A DNA stretch of 64,000 nucleotides from Bimastos eiseni (Eukaryota > Annelida > Clitellata > Crassiclitellata > Lumbricidae), in assembly GCA_959347315.1 (NCBI GenBank), contig OY365810.1:4199467-4263466 (forward strand), in the 5' to 3' direction. Shown piece by piece: positions 1 to 10,437 of this stretch. The notes beneath the pieces are model-generated. The model was not told where the DNA came from. It searched no databases and saw only the letters and a program-made list of their open reading frames with translations. Position 1 is the stretch's first letter. Each line of letters starts with the position of its first letter. The position numbers and the translations under genes are program-made.

Positions 1-37
1 TGTGTGTGTCGTATCAATAATTTGCCTTAAGAATTTC

Positions 38-147
38 GTACACAATATGCTATTATTATAGAATAGATTCGAAACAGATTTAAAGCGAAAAACGCATCGG
101 ACAAGGCTGCCGGAATTCTGGAAAAAATTATCAGGAAATCGAAGTAT
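38..147. repeat. Dispersed repeat, copy 1 (partner at 61567-61692)
   Basis: This stretch and 61567-61692 align in the same orientation along their whole length at roughly two thirds identity by eye, sharing blocks such as GCATCGGAC/GCAAATCGGAC and CAGGAAA. No open frame or terminal repeat is visible in either copy. It is an unclassified interspersed repeat. Confidence 0.5.
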
Positions 148-148
148 C

Positions 149-976
149 GCGGGTTTCACTCTCGCCACTCCTTCTTCTTGATGACAAGAGTACCCGCTCG
201 TTCTTTCCCCTATCACCAAGCTCAGCAACACGACACACTTGATGGTTTTAATATGTATATTTAATTATATATATATATCACTCATCCTATCTACACTTAC
301 TGGAGTTATTAGTGTCCTTTTTAGAACTGTTTCCCTGGTTTATGTTGGAGACGGGGTTCCCAAACCACGTTGATTACCCTTATCGTCAGAACGACCTAGC
401 GTCTCCCCCAGTTCCGAAACAAGTCCCTGTTCCTTCCCTTGCTACACTATAAGAACCCTCCTAGAGGCGATTTTCCTTCGCCATCCCAACCGCAAAACTC
501 GTATCTCTATTGGACAACAAATCGCCTGCTGAAACTATTACTAAACCCTGGTTGGTCGGGTCTTGGCGTCCCTAGCGTGACGTCAGACTCCTAGGGGCGT
601 CCAGTTACTGTTTGACTAGCGGCTGTAATGGCTGGGCCTGTTTAGTGTCGTTGAATTCCATTACTACAGTTATACCGCCTAACAGATTGCGCCATTCGTA
701 TCGGAATTGTCCCCTATTCATGATCCGGTCAACCAGCCGGTCCAGACCAAATCTCCAACTGATTCATGAATTTCTTGTCTGTGGGTCGTAGAGATGGAAG
801 GGGCTGTCGTTTCTGACATCTGCCTCGAGGTGTCGGATTTCGTTGCTTGAAACCCCGTTGATCTTTGCATAATCCTCGCCGTCTGCATTGAGGCCGTCTG
901 CTTCAGGCGAAACCCATTGAGGTCTCCTTTCTCAGGTTTTAGGTAGACATTTCATCAGTAGACCTCCCACGCCTAT
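149..976. repeat. Interspersed repeat R1, copy a (interrupted at its end)
   Basis: About 830 bp matching 37740-38660 in the same orientation, with shared blocks such as CACCAAGCTCAGCAACACGA and CCGAAACAAGTCCCTGTTCC. The last ~180 bp also match 33425-33615. In the other copies the repeat continues past CTCCCACGCC into CTGCTGTCGGTCGATGAC. Here it stops at about 976 and runs into the 3' end of the truncated retrotransposon, so the retroelement appears to have landed in or deleted part of this copy. There is no coding content. Confidence 0.75.
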
Positions 977-1816
977 GCGGTTATCGCCCATGTGGGCGAG
1001 CTAAGTGAGTGGTGGCATTGTCCCGAAGAGGCAGGCGGCGCTCCCACGCTGAAAAACAACCGAGATACGTTGGAACAGAAATGACGTCTCCATTGGATCG
1101 TGGGTTGCAGCACTCGTTCGACTACCCAACTCTGAGATGAACTGCAGTTCTTCACTGCTCCAAGCGCCGCCGGATTCCAAGGAGAGGGCTACGAAGTCGT
1201 GGGTGTTGGTTATGGTGGAATACTTGGCCCTCTTCGTCTTAGCTGCGCGTTCGGCTGCTTCGCCAGCTCTGATAGATGTGTCGACAAGATGTGACTTGGC
1301 GTAGGTGTCGGGCACTGTCACATCCCATGCCAGACATCGACCACGTGTCCAAGGAATGAGCGTGACGCCGTCCGGTCGCTTTCCATCTTCTCTTAGCAAG
1401 CCGAGAGGTTCCTTTTGCGCTGGAATCTTCGCCCTGCCAAGAGCTCTCCAGATGACATCGTTCAACATGCTATGTCGTTGATGTTTTCCGCTGCCTCTTC
1501 TACAAATTAGTCCATGGAGCCCTTTTGCGTCGACGCTCTCTTGACATTGGTGACACAAATGTGGCTCGCAGAGCGTCGTTCCTAGCCTCAACCCGGCTGC
1601 AAGTCGTACATCCTCATTTGAGAGGCGCAGGCCTAGGGCAGTCACAGGGGGCGCTAGCATCCAGTCTCTAGAATGAGGCCAGCAGGCGAGCACGGTCACA
1701 TGGATTGTTATTGGACTCCAGCAGACCTTTCCATGCATTGTCTGTGAATCGGAGGTCCCATTCTTTCTGGCGATGACTCGCTGCTACTGTTGGTGGTTCT
1801 GCATCTGTTCTGGGTC

Positions 1817-1817
<1 letters not shown>
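977..1817 (-). mobile_element. 5'-truncated copy of the RT/RLE non-LTR retrotransposon
   Basis: This is a near-identical copy of the 3' third of the element at about 1891-5167. It starts (minus strand, near 1817) in the linker between RT and the zinc-binding/endonuclease region and ends near 977 with the same 3' UTR block (CTCACTTAGCTC...GGGCGATAAC). It carries the CCHC-like cysteines, the PDG and WDVTV endonuclease motifs and the same stop as its neighbour (open frame 1001-1738). It abuts the microsatellite that forms the tail of the long copy. The two copies differ by scattered substitutions and a small deletion near 1680. 5' truncation is typical of target-primed reverse transcription. Confidence 0.8.
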
Positions 1818-1860
<43 letters not shown>

Positions 1861-1890
1861 ACTACTATTACTATTATTATATATATATAT
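1818..1890. repeat. TTA/TAA microsatellite with an AT run
   Basis: About 14 TTA (minus strand TAA) units followed by a short AT run separate the truncated copy from the long copy of the retrotransposon. On the minus strand this directly follows the 3' UTR of the long copy, so it is either the element's own 3' tail or part of a TAA-repeat target. Confidence 0.9.
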
Positions 1891-4800
1891 ATGTTTCACA
1901 TTATGCTGTTATCGCCCATGATGAGCTAAGTGAGTGTTGGCAATGTCCCGAAGAGGCAGGCTGCGTTCCCACGCTGAAGAACAACTGAGATACGTTGGAA
2001 CAGAAATGACGTCTCCATTGGATCGTGGGTTGCAGCACTCGTTCGACTACCCAACTCTGAGATGAACTGCAGTCCTTCACTGCTCCAAGCGCCGCCGGAT
2101 TCCAAGGAGAGGGCTACGAAGTCGTGGGTGTTGGTTATGGTGGAATACTTGGCCCTCTTCGTCTTAGCTGCGCGTTCGGCTGCTTCGCCAGCTCTGATAG
2201 ATGTGTCGACAAGATGTGACTTGGCGTAGGTGTCGGGCACTGTCACATCCCATGCCAGACATCGACCACGTGTCCAAGGAATGAGCGTGACGCCGTCCGG
2301 TCGCATTCCATCTTCTCTTAGCAAGCCGAGAGGTTCCTTTTGCGCTGGAATCTTAGCCCTGCCAAGAGCTCTCCAGATGACATCGTTCAACATGCTACGT
2401 CGTTGATGTTTTCCGCTGCCTCTTCTACAAATTAGTCCATGGAGCTCTTTTGCGTCGACGCTCTCTTGACATTGGTGACACAAATGTGGCTCGCAGAGCG
2501 TCGTTCCTAGCCTCAACCCGGCTGCAAGTCGTACATCCTCATTTGAGAGGCGCAGGCCTAGGGCAGTCACAGGGGGCGCTAGCATCCAGTCTCTAGAATG
2601 AGGTGCTCGTGAGGCCAGCAGGCGAGCACGGTCCCATGGATTGTTATTGGAATCCAGCAGACCTTTCCATGCCTTGTCTGTGAATCGGAGGTCCCATTCT
2701 TTCTGGCGATGACTCGCTGCTCCTGTTGGTGGTTCTGAATCTGTCAGGGTCTTCCAAGCGTTGAGTGCTGAACTCGCAAGTTCATATGGTTCCTCAGCAG
2801 ACTCTGTTGGTAGGATGTATGCCTGGAGTTCGCTTGTACTAGCAGCAGAAGCCAGAAAGGCAGAAAGTGCCAGCGTAGATGCACAACGAACTCCCAGACC
2901 ACCTTCTCTCACCGGCAAAGAAGCCTGGAGCCATTGTCAAGGTCCACATTTAAAATGGTTGACAGTCCTTCTCTCAGCAGTTGATCAAACCGAGCCAAGC
3001 CCGGGCAATCAGCGCAGACGGCTGTGCGCAGACTGTACAAGAGCTTCGGTACACTTAGACTGTTTCTCAGCAGAACCAGAGCGTCATGTGTATAAAGCAA
3101 GGACAATCTCCCGATTGCCCTCTCGAGGTCATTAGCCTTTGAATTAACGACCATGTTCACAGCTGGACCTGGAATCAGAGGTGCACCCAACAAGGTCATG
3201 TCCTCGAGGGCTATGCTCGTGAACTCTTGGAACGCAGGGTCATTGTTCGGCATCTGGGTGTTGTGACACGCGATTTCGCATTTGCTGCGGTTCAATAGCA
3301 ATCCCAGATTCTTTGATTCCTGTTCGATTAATTGAACGTCGTCGGCCACTGTTTCCTTGTTACCTCCCAATGTCAGGTCATCCAGATATCCGATACGCAG
3401 ATCCGAACGAAGCTTCATCAGAATCGGTTGCAGCACAAGACAGAATTCCAGAGGTCCCAAAGGATCGCCTTGCTGCGTTCCTTCTTCGGATCGAATTGTG
3501 TTTGAACCATAGCGCAACAGTGGACGGTTTGAATAGGCAGCGTGAGCAAAGTGGTAGAGCTCTGGGATCTCTCTAGCAACTGCTTCTAGAAGACAATCTC
3601 TGCGCAGAGTGTTAAAGGCATTGGCGAAGTCGAGCTTCACTAGGACGCTGTCCTCAGGCATTGTGGTTATCCAACGACGTGTCGCATGGACAGCTGCCTC
3701 AGCGCCTCCTGAAATGCCTACCCCAAGCTGAATGGGGGCGAGCAGTTGAGACAGCCTTGTTACTGCATGCGAATTAGCGCACTTTGCCGCCAGACGACGC
3801 CATGTGTAGCCCACGGCAATCGGTCTTATGCCTCCATCCTTCTTGCTCAGGGCTAAAAGGTTTGCCCCATAGACGACCTCATTCACCTCTTCGGATAGAC
3901 CTCCCTTTAGGAGCAGATTGACAAGGTCAGATAGATGTTGCCCGATGTTGTCACCCACTCCATAGGCCATCAGATCCTTTAAGTGTTGTGGAGTTATGCC
4001 ATCTGGACCACCAGCCGAACCCGCAGGGAAAGAGGAGACTGCCCTAGCGACATCTTCTTTAGAAACTTGAAGCGGGATGAAGCGATCCGAACTGTCTGGA
4101 TCACACGGTGTTCTCCTGTCCACTGGCGCAGGCGGGTGCTTTTTCTTAAGCGCGGCCAGAGTTTCCGGTGTGTCCAGCGCCGGTTTATCCTCGCTGCAGA
4201 TGAGACGGATGGCTGCTTTGAAATTGCCTTCCTCCAGCTTGCTTGCAACTGTTGAGGCTAAATACCTGGCGTGGTCGCATTTAGCGGACTTGAGCTTACG
4301 ACTTGACGTCGATGGAAATTCATCGTTAGTCAACTGGTCTGGCCCCTGCAGTCCCCATTCAGTAATGCGGGACAAAATCATCTTGGTCATGTTGTGCTTT
4401 CGTCCACCTCTTCTTGGCTTCACTAGTACAGTTCCACCGAAGGCCAGCAAATCGAACCATTTGGCAACGCAATTTGGTTCTCTTACAATTGTTTGGATTA
4501 TATCGGCCAGGAGAGCAGCACAAGATGGCCTTGCTGCTTTTGGGATTCTCTTAATCAGAAGACCGGGTGAAGCAGGATGTGAGAGCTGAGAAGCGATCGG
4601 TCCAACGTCCGTTGACGGCTCCCGTGAGTAAGAGATCTGCACGCTAGTGGTAGAAGACGACTGTCTTGTGGTATTATGCTTTAAAGGGCCGTCTGCCGGT
4701 GGCTGGTCGGAACCTGGACAAGGGGCGGTTCGAGGGCCGTGCCGGTGCATCGTGCCATCTGAGGCATGGGTTTTTAAAGACAACCAACACACCCCGCAAA

Positions 4801-5167
4801 CCCCCTGGCCCTTACAAGGTTTTTGACTCATCTGAGTTTCAATTCGGTTTGTTTTCAAATGCGCCGCCATTTAAACAGTAATCGTTGCCATTGGCAACGT
4901 TGACGTCGCTGGCCTTAAAGCATGGCGAGCGGCCATCAATTCAAATGCACGGCTACATATAAGTTGAAACGAAAGTTTGACAAACCAATCGTGTTGTGGT
5001 CTTGGCGAATAAGATGTGGTGAATATAATCAATTGGGTCACGAGTTGTTAATCCATTAGACGATGCTAAAATCCAACTCTGACGATTACTCGTTACGCGG
5101 TATTTTTGCTAAATAGTCGGACATTAAAAATTTTCCGCCCACCACGTCCGCTGCCTCAAATTATTAT
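1891..5167 (-). mobile_element. Non-LTR retrotransposon with restriction-like endonuclease (R2/R4/NeSL-type group)
   Basis: A ~3.3 kb element on the minus strand with one coding region (RT, Cys/His motif, PD-type endonuclease), a short 3' UTR and a TAA-rich tail. The 5' boundary is placed at the right arm of the hairpin at 5146-5181. TAA-type microsatellite lies on both sides (1818-1890 and about 5181-5400). Elements with one ORF and a C-terminal restriction-like endonuclease are known to be site-specific, and some R4-clade members target TAA repeats. Clade assignment here is inference. Confidence 0.75.
1926..4870 (-). pseudogene. Reverse transcriptase / restriction-like endonuclease polyprotein (one frameshift)
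   Basis: The upstream frame (4870 to 2909, 653 codons) starts with a Cys/His-rich segment (CGVC...H.H near residues 25-45). It then has the RT finger/palm motifs: PDGITPQHL, FANAFN (about 415), QQGDPLG (about 466) and YLDD (about 495). The downstream frame (2918 to 1926) continues with a conserved GGLGVR block, the Cys/His cluster CEPHLCHQC...H...C (about 142-171), PDG (about 207) and WDVTV (about 223), the signature of the PD-(D/E)XK-like nuclease of R2/R4/NeSL-type elements. The two frames differ by one base around 2920-2945, where homologous-looking sequence continues without a gap. The copy is therefore disabled by a single indel but otherwise open for ~980 codons, so it is young. The twin copy at 1001-1738 shares the C-terminal half. 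Confidence 0.85.
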
Positions 5168-5181
5168 TTGAGGCAGCGGAC
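5146..5181. repeat. Perfect 15-bp hairpin at the 5' edge of the retrotransposon
   Basis: GTCCGCTGCCTCAAA (5146-5160) and its exact reverse complement (5167-5181) flank the 6-nt loop TTATTA. The loop has the same period as the microsatellite that follows. The right arm reads straight into TATTATTATT, so the palindrome marks the junction between element and TAA-type repeat. It may be an inverted duplication of the element's 5' tip made during integration. Confidence 0.85.
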
Positions 5182-5358
5182 TATTATTATTATCATTATT
5201 ATTATAATTAGTGTTATTATTATTATTGTCATTGTTATTATTGTATTGTTATTATTATTATTTTATTATTATTAATATTATTATTTTTATCATTATTATT
5301 ATTATTGTCAGTGTTATTATTGCACTATTATTATTGTATTATTATTATTATTATCATT

Positions 5359-5399
<41 letters not shown>

Positions 5400-5400
5400 G
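5181..5400. repeat. ATT/TTA then CAT microsatellite tract
   Basis: About 160 bp of interrupted TTA/ATT repeats is followed by about 14 CAT units to about 5400. Open frames across it (poly-Leu/Ile/Tyr or poly-His) are artefacts of the repeat. On the minus strand the first part is TAA-type, matching the tail on the other side of the retrotransposon. Confidence 0.9.
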
Positions 5401-5475
5401 CACAAAGCATCAGAATGGTCCTAAGAAATTTGAAATTCTTGACATCCGAAGATCAGATGATTAAAGATGACTTGA

Positions 5476-5650
5476 GAATGGTCGAGAACGTTGGCCATGT
5501 TCGCTCGCGGGTAAGGACTATTCGCTCTTGAGCAACATAAAAGCTGAGCAATGTTTTGATTTGCTAAGGTTTCTTGAAGCTTGCGTAATAATTATTCATT
5601 GTTCCGATTAAAACTTGCTTAAGTAACTACATCTTAATGTCTTTGAACAA
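5476..5650. repeat. Dispersed repeat, copy 1 (partner at 62264-62440)
   Basis: Collinear with 62264-62440 at roughly 65-70% identity by eye. Shared blocks include GTTGGC.ATG.TCGCTC, CTCCTGAGCAACATA/CTCTTGAGCAACATA and the run through TTTTGATT. No coding potential or terminal structure is evident. The rest of 5650-6340 shows only AT-rich sequence that I cannot assign. Confidence 0.55.
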
Positions 5651-6340
5651 AGTTAGTAAACACTATAACGGATGCCACAAAAATCAATGCAAATTAAGTT
5701 AAAGGCTCTGCAGTATAATTATGCAATGTTTAAGTTGCAACCGAGGAGTCTAAGATGCAGAATGATCAAATACATAGATGATGTGAAAATGCGGAAATTA
5801 GCCCGACGATGCAATGGCTCGTTTCATGTTGTGAGCGAAATAGTGCAGTGTAAAATCATAAAAAGATCAAAGCAATAATAGGGCCTAGTGATAACCACAG
5901 CATAATCGAAAACCGTGTACACAAAAGTATAGGAAACCGACGGATACAAAATTATATTAGAAGTATTAACAGTGGTTATTCGTCACACAATAACCAAAAC
6001 ACATGAACGGCGCTACATAGCTATTGCTCTGCATGCTATAAGCCATAAACACTCCTTTAAATTTTAGCTACTTACTGTGTTGTAACTAGCTGATAAAATG
6101 TCATATGATGAGAACATTCAATTCTTGCTTGCCGGATGCAGACAATTAGACAAATGCCTGTCTGTTTTTCCTCTGAAGAATTATGTTCGACTGATACAAC
6201 ATCCGCCTAATTAGACTGATAATGTCTGACTGTTCTATCGAATGATTATGCTCTAGCTGGTTCAGTATGTAACTAAATACAGCTAACACAAAATATGGAT
6301 CACTGCTGAAGTCAGAAAATAATAACTGAATAGATGTCAA

Positions 6341-6619
6341 TTAGTCATCCCCTTTCAGACGCTTCTCCAATTTACGAACATCTTCTACCGCTGCGTCATA
6401 GGCCGCTTCTTGTTCTCGTAATTTTTCGGGAAGTACTGCTAGTCTTTCTTTGGTTTTAAGCATGTTTTGGTGTGCTGAATTCCTACGATTCTTCGCCCGT
6501 GCCAAGTCAAGCCTTGTAGATTTTTTTGACGAACCTTCTTCTTTTGCTGCGGCATCTAAAAACGCCTCAACAAAGTTCCGCCCCAGTATCGATAAACCAA
6601 CCCGATGAGATGAAACCAC
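6341..6619 (-). CDS. Hypothetical coiled-coil fragment (unrecognised)
   Basis: A 92-codon open frame whose second half (MLKTKERLAVLPEKL through EDVRKLEKRLKGDD) has the heptad-like hydrophobic spacing and charge of an amphipathic helix or coiled coil. It begins with GTG rather than ATG, so it would have to be an exon or a fragment of a longer protein. I do not recognise the family. It lies between microsatellite-rich DNA and the virus-like element, with no partner gene nearby. It could be a relic of a transposon-encoded protein. About 6620-7060 holds nothing I can name. Confidence 0.35.
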   Translation of the reverse strand: MVSSHRVGLSILGRNFVEAFLDAAAKEEGSSKKSTRLDLARAKNRRNSAHQNMLKTKERLAVLPEKLREQEAAYDAAVEDVRKLEKRLKGDD

Positions 6620-7062
6620 GTGATGTGTTCAGTTATAAATTTCTAGCCCACGTCAAAATGACAGCGTTGGAAAAAAGTATGGTAAGCCGTGAGGTTAAAA
6701 TTAACTTCTCTATACAATATGTAAAAAGACCGCTAAATTCTTGTGTGCGCTGCATTCGCGACCCGTGTGCGCGCGCACATGCGCACAGCTTAGAGGTAAC
6801 ACTGCTGGACAGTCCTACTTCCTGAATACTTCCGCTACTAAATGCAGCCAATTTAATCTAACAAACGTTCAAAAGTAAACAAATCACAAAATAAATGAAT
6901 ATTTTTTTGATTTTTAACTGAAGTTAGTGCAAACATATTTAGCCGGTATTAATCGCAAAAGGACGCTAGTTAATTTCATTTCGTCACTACTTTCGCATCT
7001 ATCGAATGACATAAATTTAGTAGTAATAATAATGTTTAAATTCTCTTTTGAGCAATGTCTCT

Positions 7063-7689
7063 CAGGGCCGGTTCCTGGCAAATGCAACATCCGAAGGCGC
7101 CGAGGGCGCCAAATTTTAGGAGCCCCAAATTTTAGGGGCGCCGAATTTTAGGGATACTACGGTGATGTTTTCATTAATAAAATTTCATGATCATACAAAA
7201 AGAAATTTATAAATTAGTTATTAAAAACTGATTTTTTACTGATTCCAATTCCTAGAACGATATTCAATCTTTTAACACCTCATTTGAATCTCCTGCTCTT
7301 TCCCTATTAATTTTCCTTTGCCAGAACTGTCTATATATTTTGACAAAAGCATTGCAGTGTGTGTCTGACCCCATATTTTCTGACGTCTTACTTCTTATGC
7401 AACGGGGATGGGGCGCTCTTATACTGATCACTGCGTATGGCACCAAATTACATGAGAACTGCTCTGATGCGTATAGACATTAGGCGCCATTCGATCATTT
7501 AGATGGTACTTCGGTATTTCGTATTATCTTAGTTTTATGTCGAAAAAAAGCTGAGAAGCATTGTACTAGATTTAAACAAGGGCAAAAAACAACAATAATT
7601 TTTTATTTATTTTTTACCGAAAATGCCGCCCCTAGGACAAGTGCCGCCTGGAGCGGTTCGCCCCACTCGCCCCCCTCACTACTCCACTG
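7063..7689. repeat. GC-rich ended interspersed repeat (possible hAT-type remnant)
   Basis: The left end has repeated GGCGCC and CCAAATTTTAGG blocks beginning CAGGGCCGG. The right end, read on the minus strand, begins CAGTGGAGTAGTGAGGGGGG, and both ends fit the CAGNG start of hAT elements. The two ends do not match each other further and no 8-bp target duplication is visible, so they may belong to different insertions. A related CAGTGGCGTAG start is seen at about 46322. Confidence 0.35.
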
Positions 7690-7854
7690 ACCATCAGCGT
7701 TCAATGCACGCTGTTAACATACGAACAGAGCCGAAGATTATCACGAGTGGAACTTAATTGATCAGTCTATTCATATTATACAACACCCATCGCCCATAAT
7801 ATAACATTTTATTGTGTTGTAAAGTCGTAGGAACTATAATTTCGATGATCACAT

Positions 7855-8735
7855 AGTCACCAAGTCTTCATTATCTACCCAAGAATTAAATGATTAAAGG
7901 TAACCGAGCCACTTCACTAGCGATTTCTTCCCTAGTTTCTTGATAACCTTTCCAATTCTAAATATTTCTTGAGTAGTCTTCTGTAGCTCCTGTTCGTTAA
8001 ATGAGCCCTGTATTTCCTCACCATTTTAATCAGTAATCTTATAAGTTGGCGTATCTGTGTATTGAATCCCTGAAATTGTAAACACTTCTTCTGACCATTT
8101 TGGTGTGTTACCTTTTTCAAATATGTAATTCTTCTTCGTTATTCTAACCTTATCTCCAATCGAGAATCTAGGCACAATGGGTTCTGAAATTTCACTCCCA
8201 TTTAAGTTCATCCATACAGCCTTTCATTCACTTTCAAACTAGCTTCAGAAGGCGTCATTTTAATAGAACTATGTCTAGTCTCGTTGTAATTACCGATCAT
8301 GTTTTCTAATACATCGATATTCCTTCTTGTTGAATTAGCTGTAAAGTACTTAAGCATTTTCTCTCTCATCGTCCTATTCCAACGCTCAACAACTCACGAC
8401 TTTTCTTCGTTCTCGGTAGAATACAACTCGACCAAATTCTATACGTCTTTATTCTAAAATTCTTTACCTTTATCCACCCCCACTTTGCGTGGCCGTCTTT
8501 CACTACTCTTGAATATTTTCACGAAGCCACTAGCCGTTGATTTCCCACTTTTATCATTTAATGGCACGATCCAAGCGTACTCGGAAAATACATCTATTAC
8601 GGTTAGTAAGTATATCACGCCATCGTCATCTCTAGCGAAAGACTGCATATCGACTAAATCAGCAGCCATATTTCATCTATTACACCAACGTACACCTTCC
8701 TCTTGCTAAAACGTCTTAAACTAGGATTAGGAACA
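7855..8735 (-). pseudogene. Retrovirus-type (rve) integrase, Polinton family, broken
   Basis: The catalytic core begins at WAADLVDM (first catalytic Asp, about 8665) with a following V.VFS.YAW.VPL block. The second acidic site falls in the DKGKEF block near 8460. The catalytic Glu lies in VVERWNRTMREKM (about 8380-8345). The C-terminal part (IGDKVRI near 8150, GSFNEQELQK near 8000, KWLGY near 7905, then FNSW) is the chromodomain-like tail usual in Polinton integrases. Breaks are a one-base shift just before the core (about 8670), a TGA just before the VVERW block, a TAA after TYKITD and another in the tail. The N-terminal HHCC zinc finger was not found. It abuts the PLA2-like gene, suggesting a deletion. 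Known role: insertion of the element into host DNA. Confidence 0.8.
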
Positions 8736-8744
8736 GTATTCAAA

Positions 8745-9149
8745 TCATTGATCATCACTGTCGGCGACATTCCTAGAAGCTGTATCGGAGTGCTGGTTGT
8801 AAGCTAAATAGTGATGAAATGCAGCGTTGTCGACTCAATCAACAGGTTTCGACCATTCTTTAGGAGAACCATCAGGATTAAATCTTAAATCAAGTCTAGT
8901 TCCAGGTCCTGTAAACTGATGACCTGGAAAATGCATCTCAACTGGAAATTTAGCCCGTGGTAACTTAATACCACTTGTAACTGAATTTGGAGACGCGACC
9001 AGATCGCCGCCTTGTGCTGCTTTCACGAATTGCGTCATTATTTTTCCACACACATCAATTGTTCCTCTAAGCACTGACCTTCCATTCCTCATTGTGACAT
9101 TTTTAATATTTATAGTTTCAGTATGAGTTTTACACTTTACGCAATACAC
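8745..9149 (-). pseudogene. Zinc-ribbon plus parvovirus-type phospholipase-A2-like protein, broken
   Basis: The N-terminus has the YCVKCK pair of cysteines and a second Cys in IDVCG, a small zinc ribbon as in DUF5679. It is followed by LPRAKFPVEMHFPGH and FTGPGTRLDLR, the substrate-loop-like part of the PLA2 domain found in parvovirus VP1 and in many Polinton/adintovirus genomes. The frame is stopped at 8835 by a TGA where the family has an Arg codon, and continues in the same frame with AAFHHYLAY. The usual His-Asp pair of the active site here reads His-Tyr, so the enzyme would be dead even without the stop. The ATG is missing: the promoter-like motif at 9150-9160 runs into AAAATAGAG. It is divergent from the ATPase gene across 32 bp. 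Known role in parvoviruses: breaching endosomal membranes. Confidence 0.7.
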
Positions 9150-9181
9150 TCTATTTTAAGTACAATATATTTATATTTAAA
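9150..9181. promoter_or_regulatory. Short divergent promoter with TATTTAAAATG-type motifs
   Basis: 32 bp between the PLA2-like gene (minus) and the ATPase (plus) are almost pure A/T. They hold TTATATTTAAAATG reading into the ATPase start and CTTAAAATAGAG reading into the PLA2-like gene. The same motif, A/T-rich with TAAAATG at the start codon, recurs at 10431, 11042, 13200, 14722, 15007 and 18774. Confidence 0.55.
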
Positions 9182-9936
9182 ATGGAAGTCAGAGATTTAT
9201 CGTGGAACGATATATTATCGAAGAGGTTCAATAATCCTCTTTTACCCAGAAGTATAAGAGGGTTAATTGTAGGTATGTCGGGTTGTGGCAAGACGACTCT
9301 ATTGTTGAACATACTTCTAAGACCCGGATGGTTAGACTACGACAATCTGCAAGTACTCGGAAGATCTCTCTTTCAACTAGAGTATAAAATACTCAAGAAT
9401 GCATTTGAAGAAAAAAATACCTAAAGAATCCATCATCGGATTATTCTATTGCCAAGACGAGGTCATGAGACTAAATCTTCCACCGGCCTTAGTAGTTGAG
9501 ACACTGGCTAAACACTCGGATAAAAAATCTGATATTTCTTCCAAGTTCTTTGAATCATCGGAAGACGTGCCAGATCCGAGAGACGTGAACCGATGATTTG
9601 CAGTTAGAAAAACAGAATAAATGCGAGACCTACTACATCCGAGTGAGGCATGGTAACGTCGACTGCTTCTACCTCGCACAAAATTATTTTAATTTACCTA
9701 GACAGACGATTAGAGAGAATGCAAACTTTTTCTGTTTGTTTCCTCAAGACCAGAAAAACATTAATCATATTTACAACGATCACGCCAGTACAGACATGTT
9801 TAAGGATGAGTCTAAGAAACTTAGCAAAACAGCCTGGAAGCAGCAGCCTCACGGATTTGTAGTGATTGACCAAACTAGTAACAAGTATAACGGCAAGTAC
9901 AGATGCGGTTTCGATGAATTCTACATTCCGTCATAA
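9182..9936 (+). pseudogene. A32/FtsK-HerA-type genome packaging ATPase, broken
   Basis: The first frame (9182-9424) contains the Walker A loop GMSGCGKTTLLLN at about residue 30, after a PRSIRGLIV strand. The middle part (about 9399-9596, another frame) holds LNLPPALVVETL. The third frame (to 9936) starts at the Walker B acidic pair in DDLQLEKQNKC and continues through LAQNYFNLPRQTIRENANF (sensor and arginine-finger region) to PHGFVVID and a typical C-terminus. Total length, about 250 codons, matches Polinton packaging ATPases. Two one-base shifts, near 9420 and near 9590, break it. The ATG at 9182 is directly preceded by TATTTAAA. Known role: pumping DNA into capsids. Confidence 0.85.
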
Positions 9937-9946
9937 AAAAAGAATC

Positions 9947-10414
9947 ATGAAAGAAATCGAGCATTATGATATGGTTAACGAAGAATACAATATTAAGATA
10001 GAACCAAACAGCAATACGTTGAAGACTGTTGTTCATATAGCGGATAATTACAGGGTCAATTTTTGGGCGTTGAACTCTATCGGGAAGGTCCTCGGTTTCG
10101 ACAGGCAACGCTATATAGCAGGGTACCAGAAATCAGAGAATATAGTGGACATAGTGAGTATCAGTAATATAAGGGTAACGAGCGATATCATCGGAGCATC
10201 CTATAGCAACGGAACTACTGGTAACATAATTTTTTTCCTTCTGTAGGGTCTGGGTACAAGATTATCGAAACACCGAGGAATTTGATATATCTTCCAATCA
10301 CTCTATCCACGATATCGACGATGGAACGTCTCGTCTCTCACAGACCAAAATGGTCAACAAATTAATCTACGAGGCGAGGAATTATCGATAGGGTTTCATA
10401 TAAGAGAGGCTTAA
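9947..10414 (+). pseudogene. Conserved Polinton-type protein, possible capsid-associated; broken
   Basis: Starts at ATG 9947, ten bases after the ATPase stop. The first ~100 codons include NSIGKVLGF, ENIVDI and a SDIIGASYSNG stretch. A one-base shift near 10240 leads to SGYKIIETPRNLIYLPIT, and a second shift near 10335 to LTDQNGQQINLRGE and the stop at 10412. I recognise this block order from Polinton/adintovirus-type elements in invertebrate genomes, where it follows the ATPase, but not a proven function. A beta-rich, single-jelly-roll or penton-like role is only a guess. The C-terminal LRGE...GFHIRE segment is well kept. Confidence 0.55.
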
Positions 10415-10437
10415 AAGTTTTTATAGTTTTATATAAA

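Noticed and set aside
5211..5531. An open frame of ~106 codons across the microsatellite.
   Set aside because: Poly-Leu/Ile/Tyr and poly-His are repeat products.
7063..7689. A complete hAT element with CAGNG ends.
   Set aside because: The two ends do not match each other and the flanks show no 8-bp duplication; kept only as an unclassified repeat.
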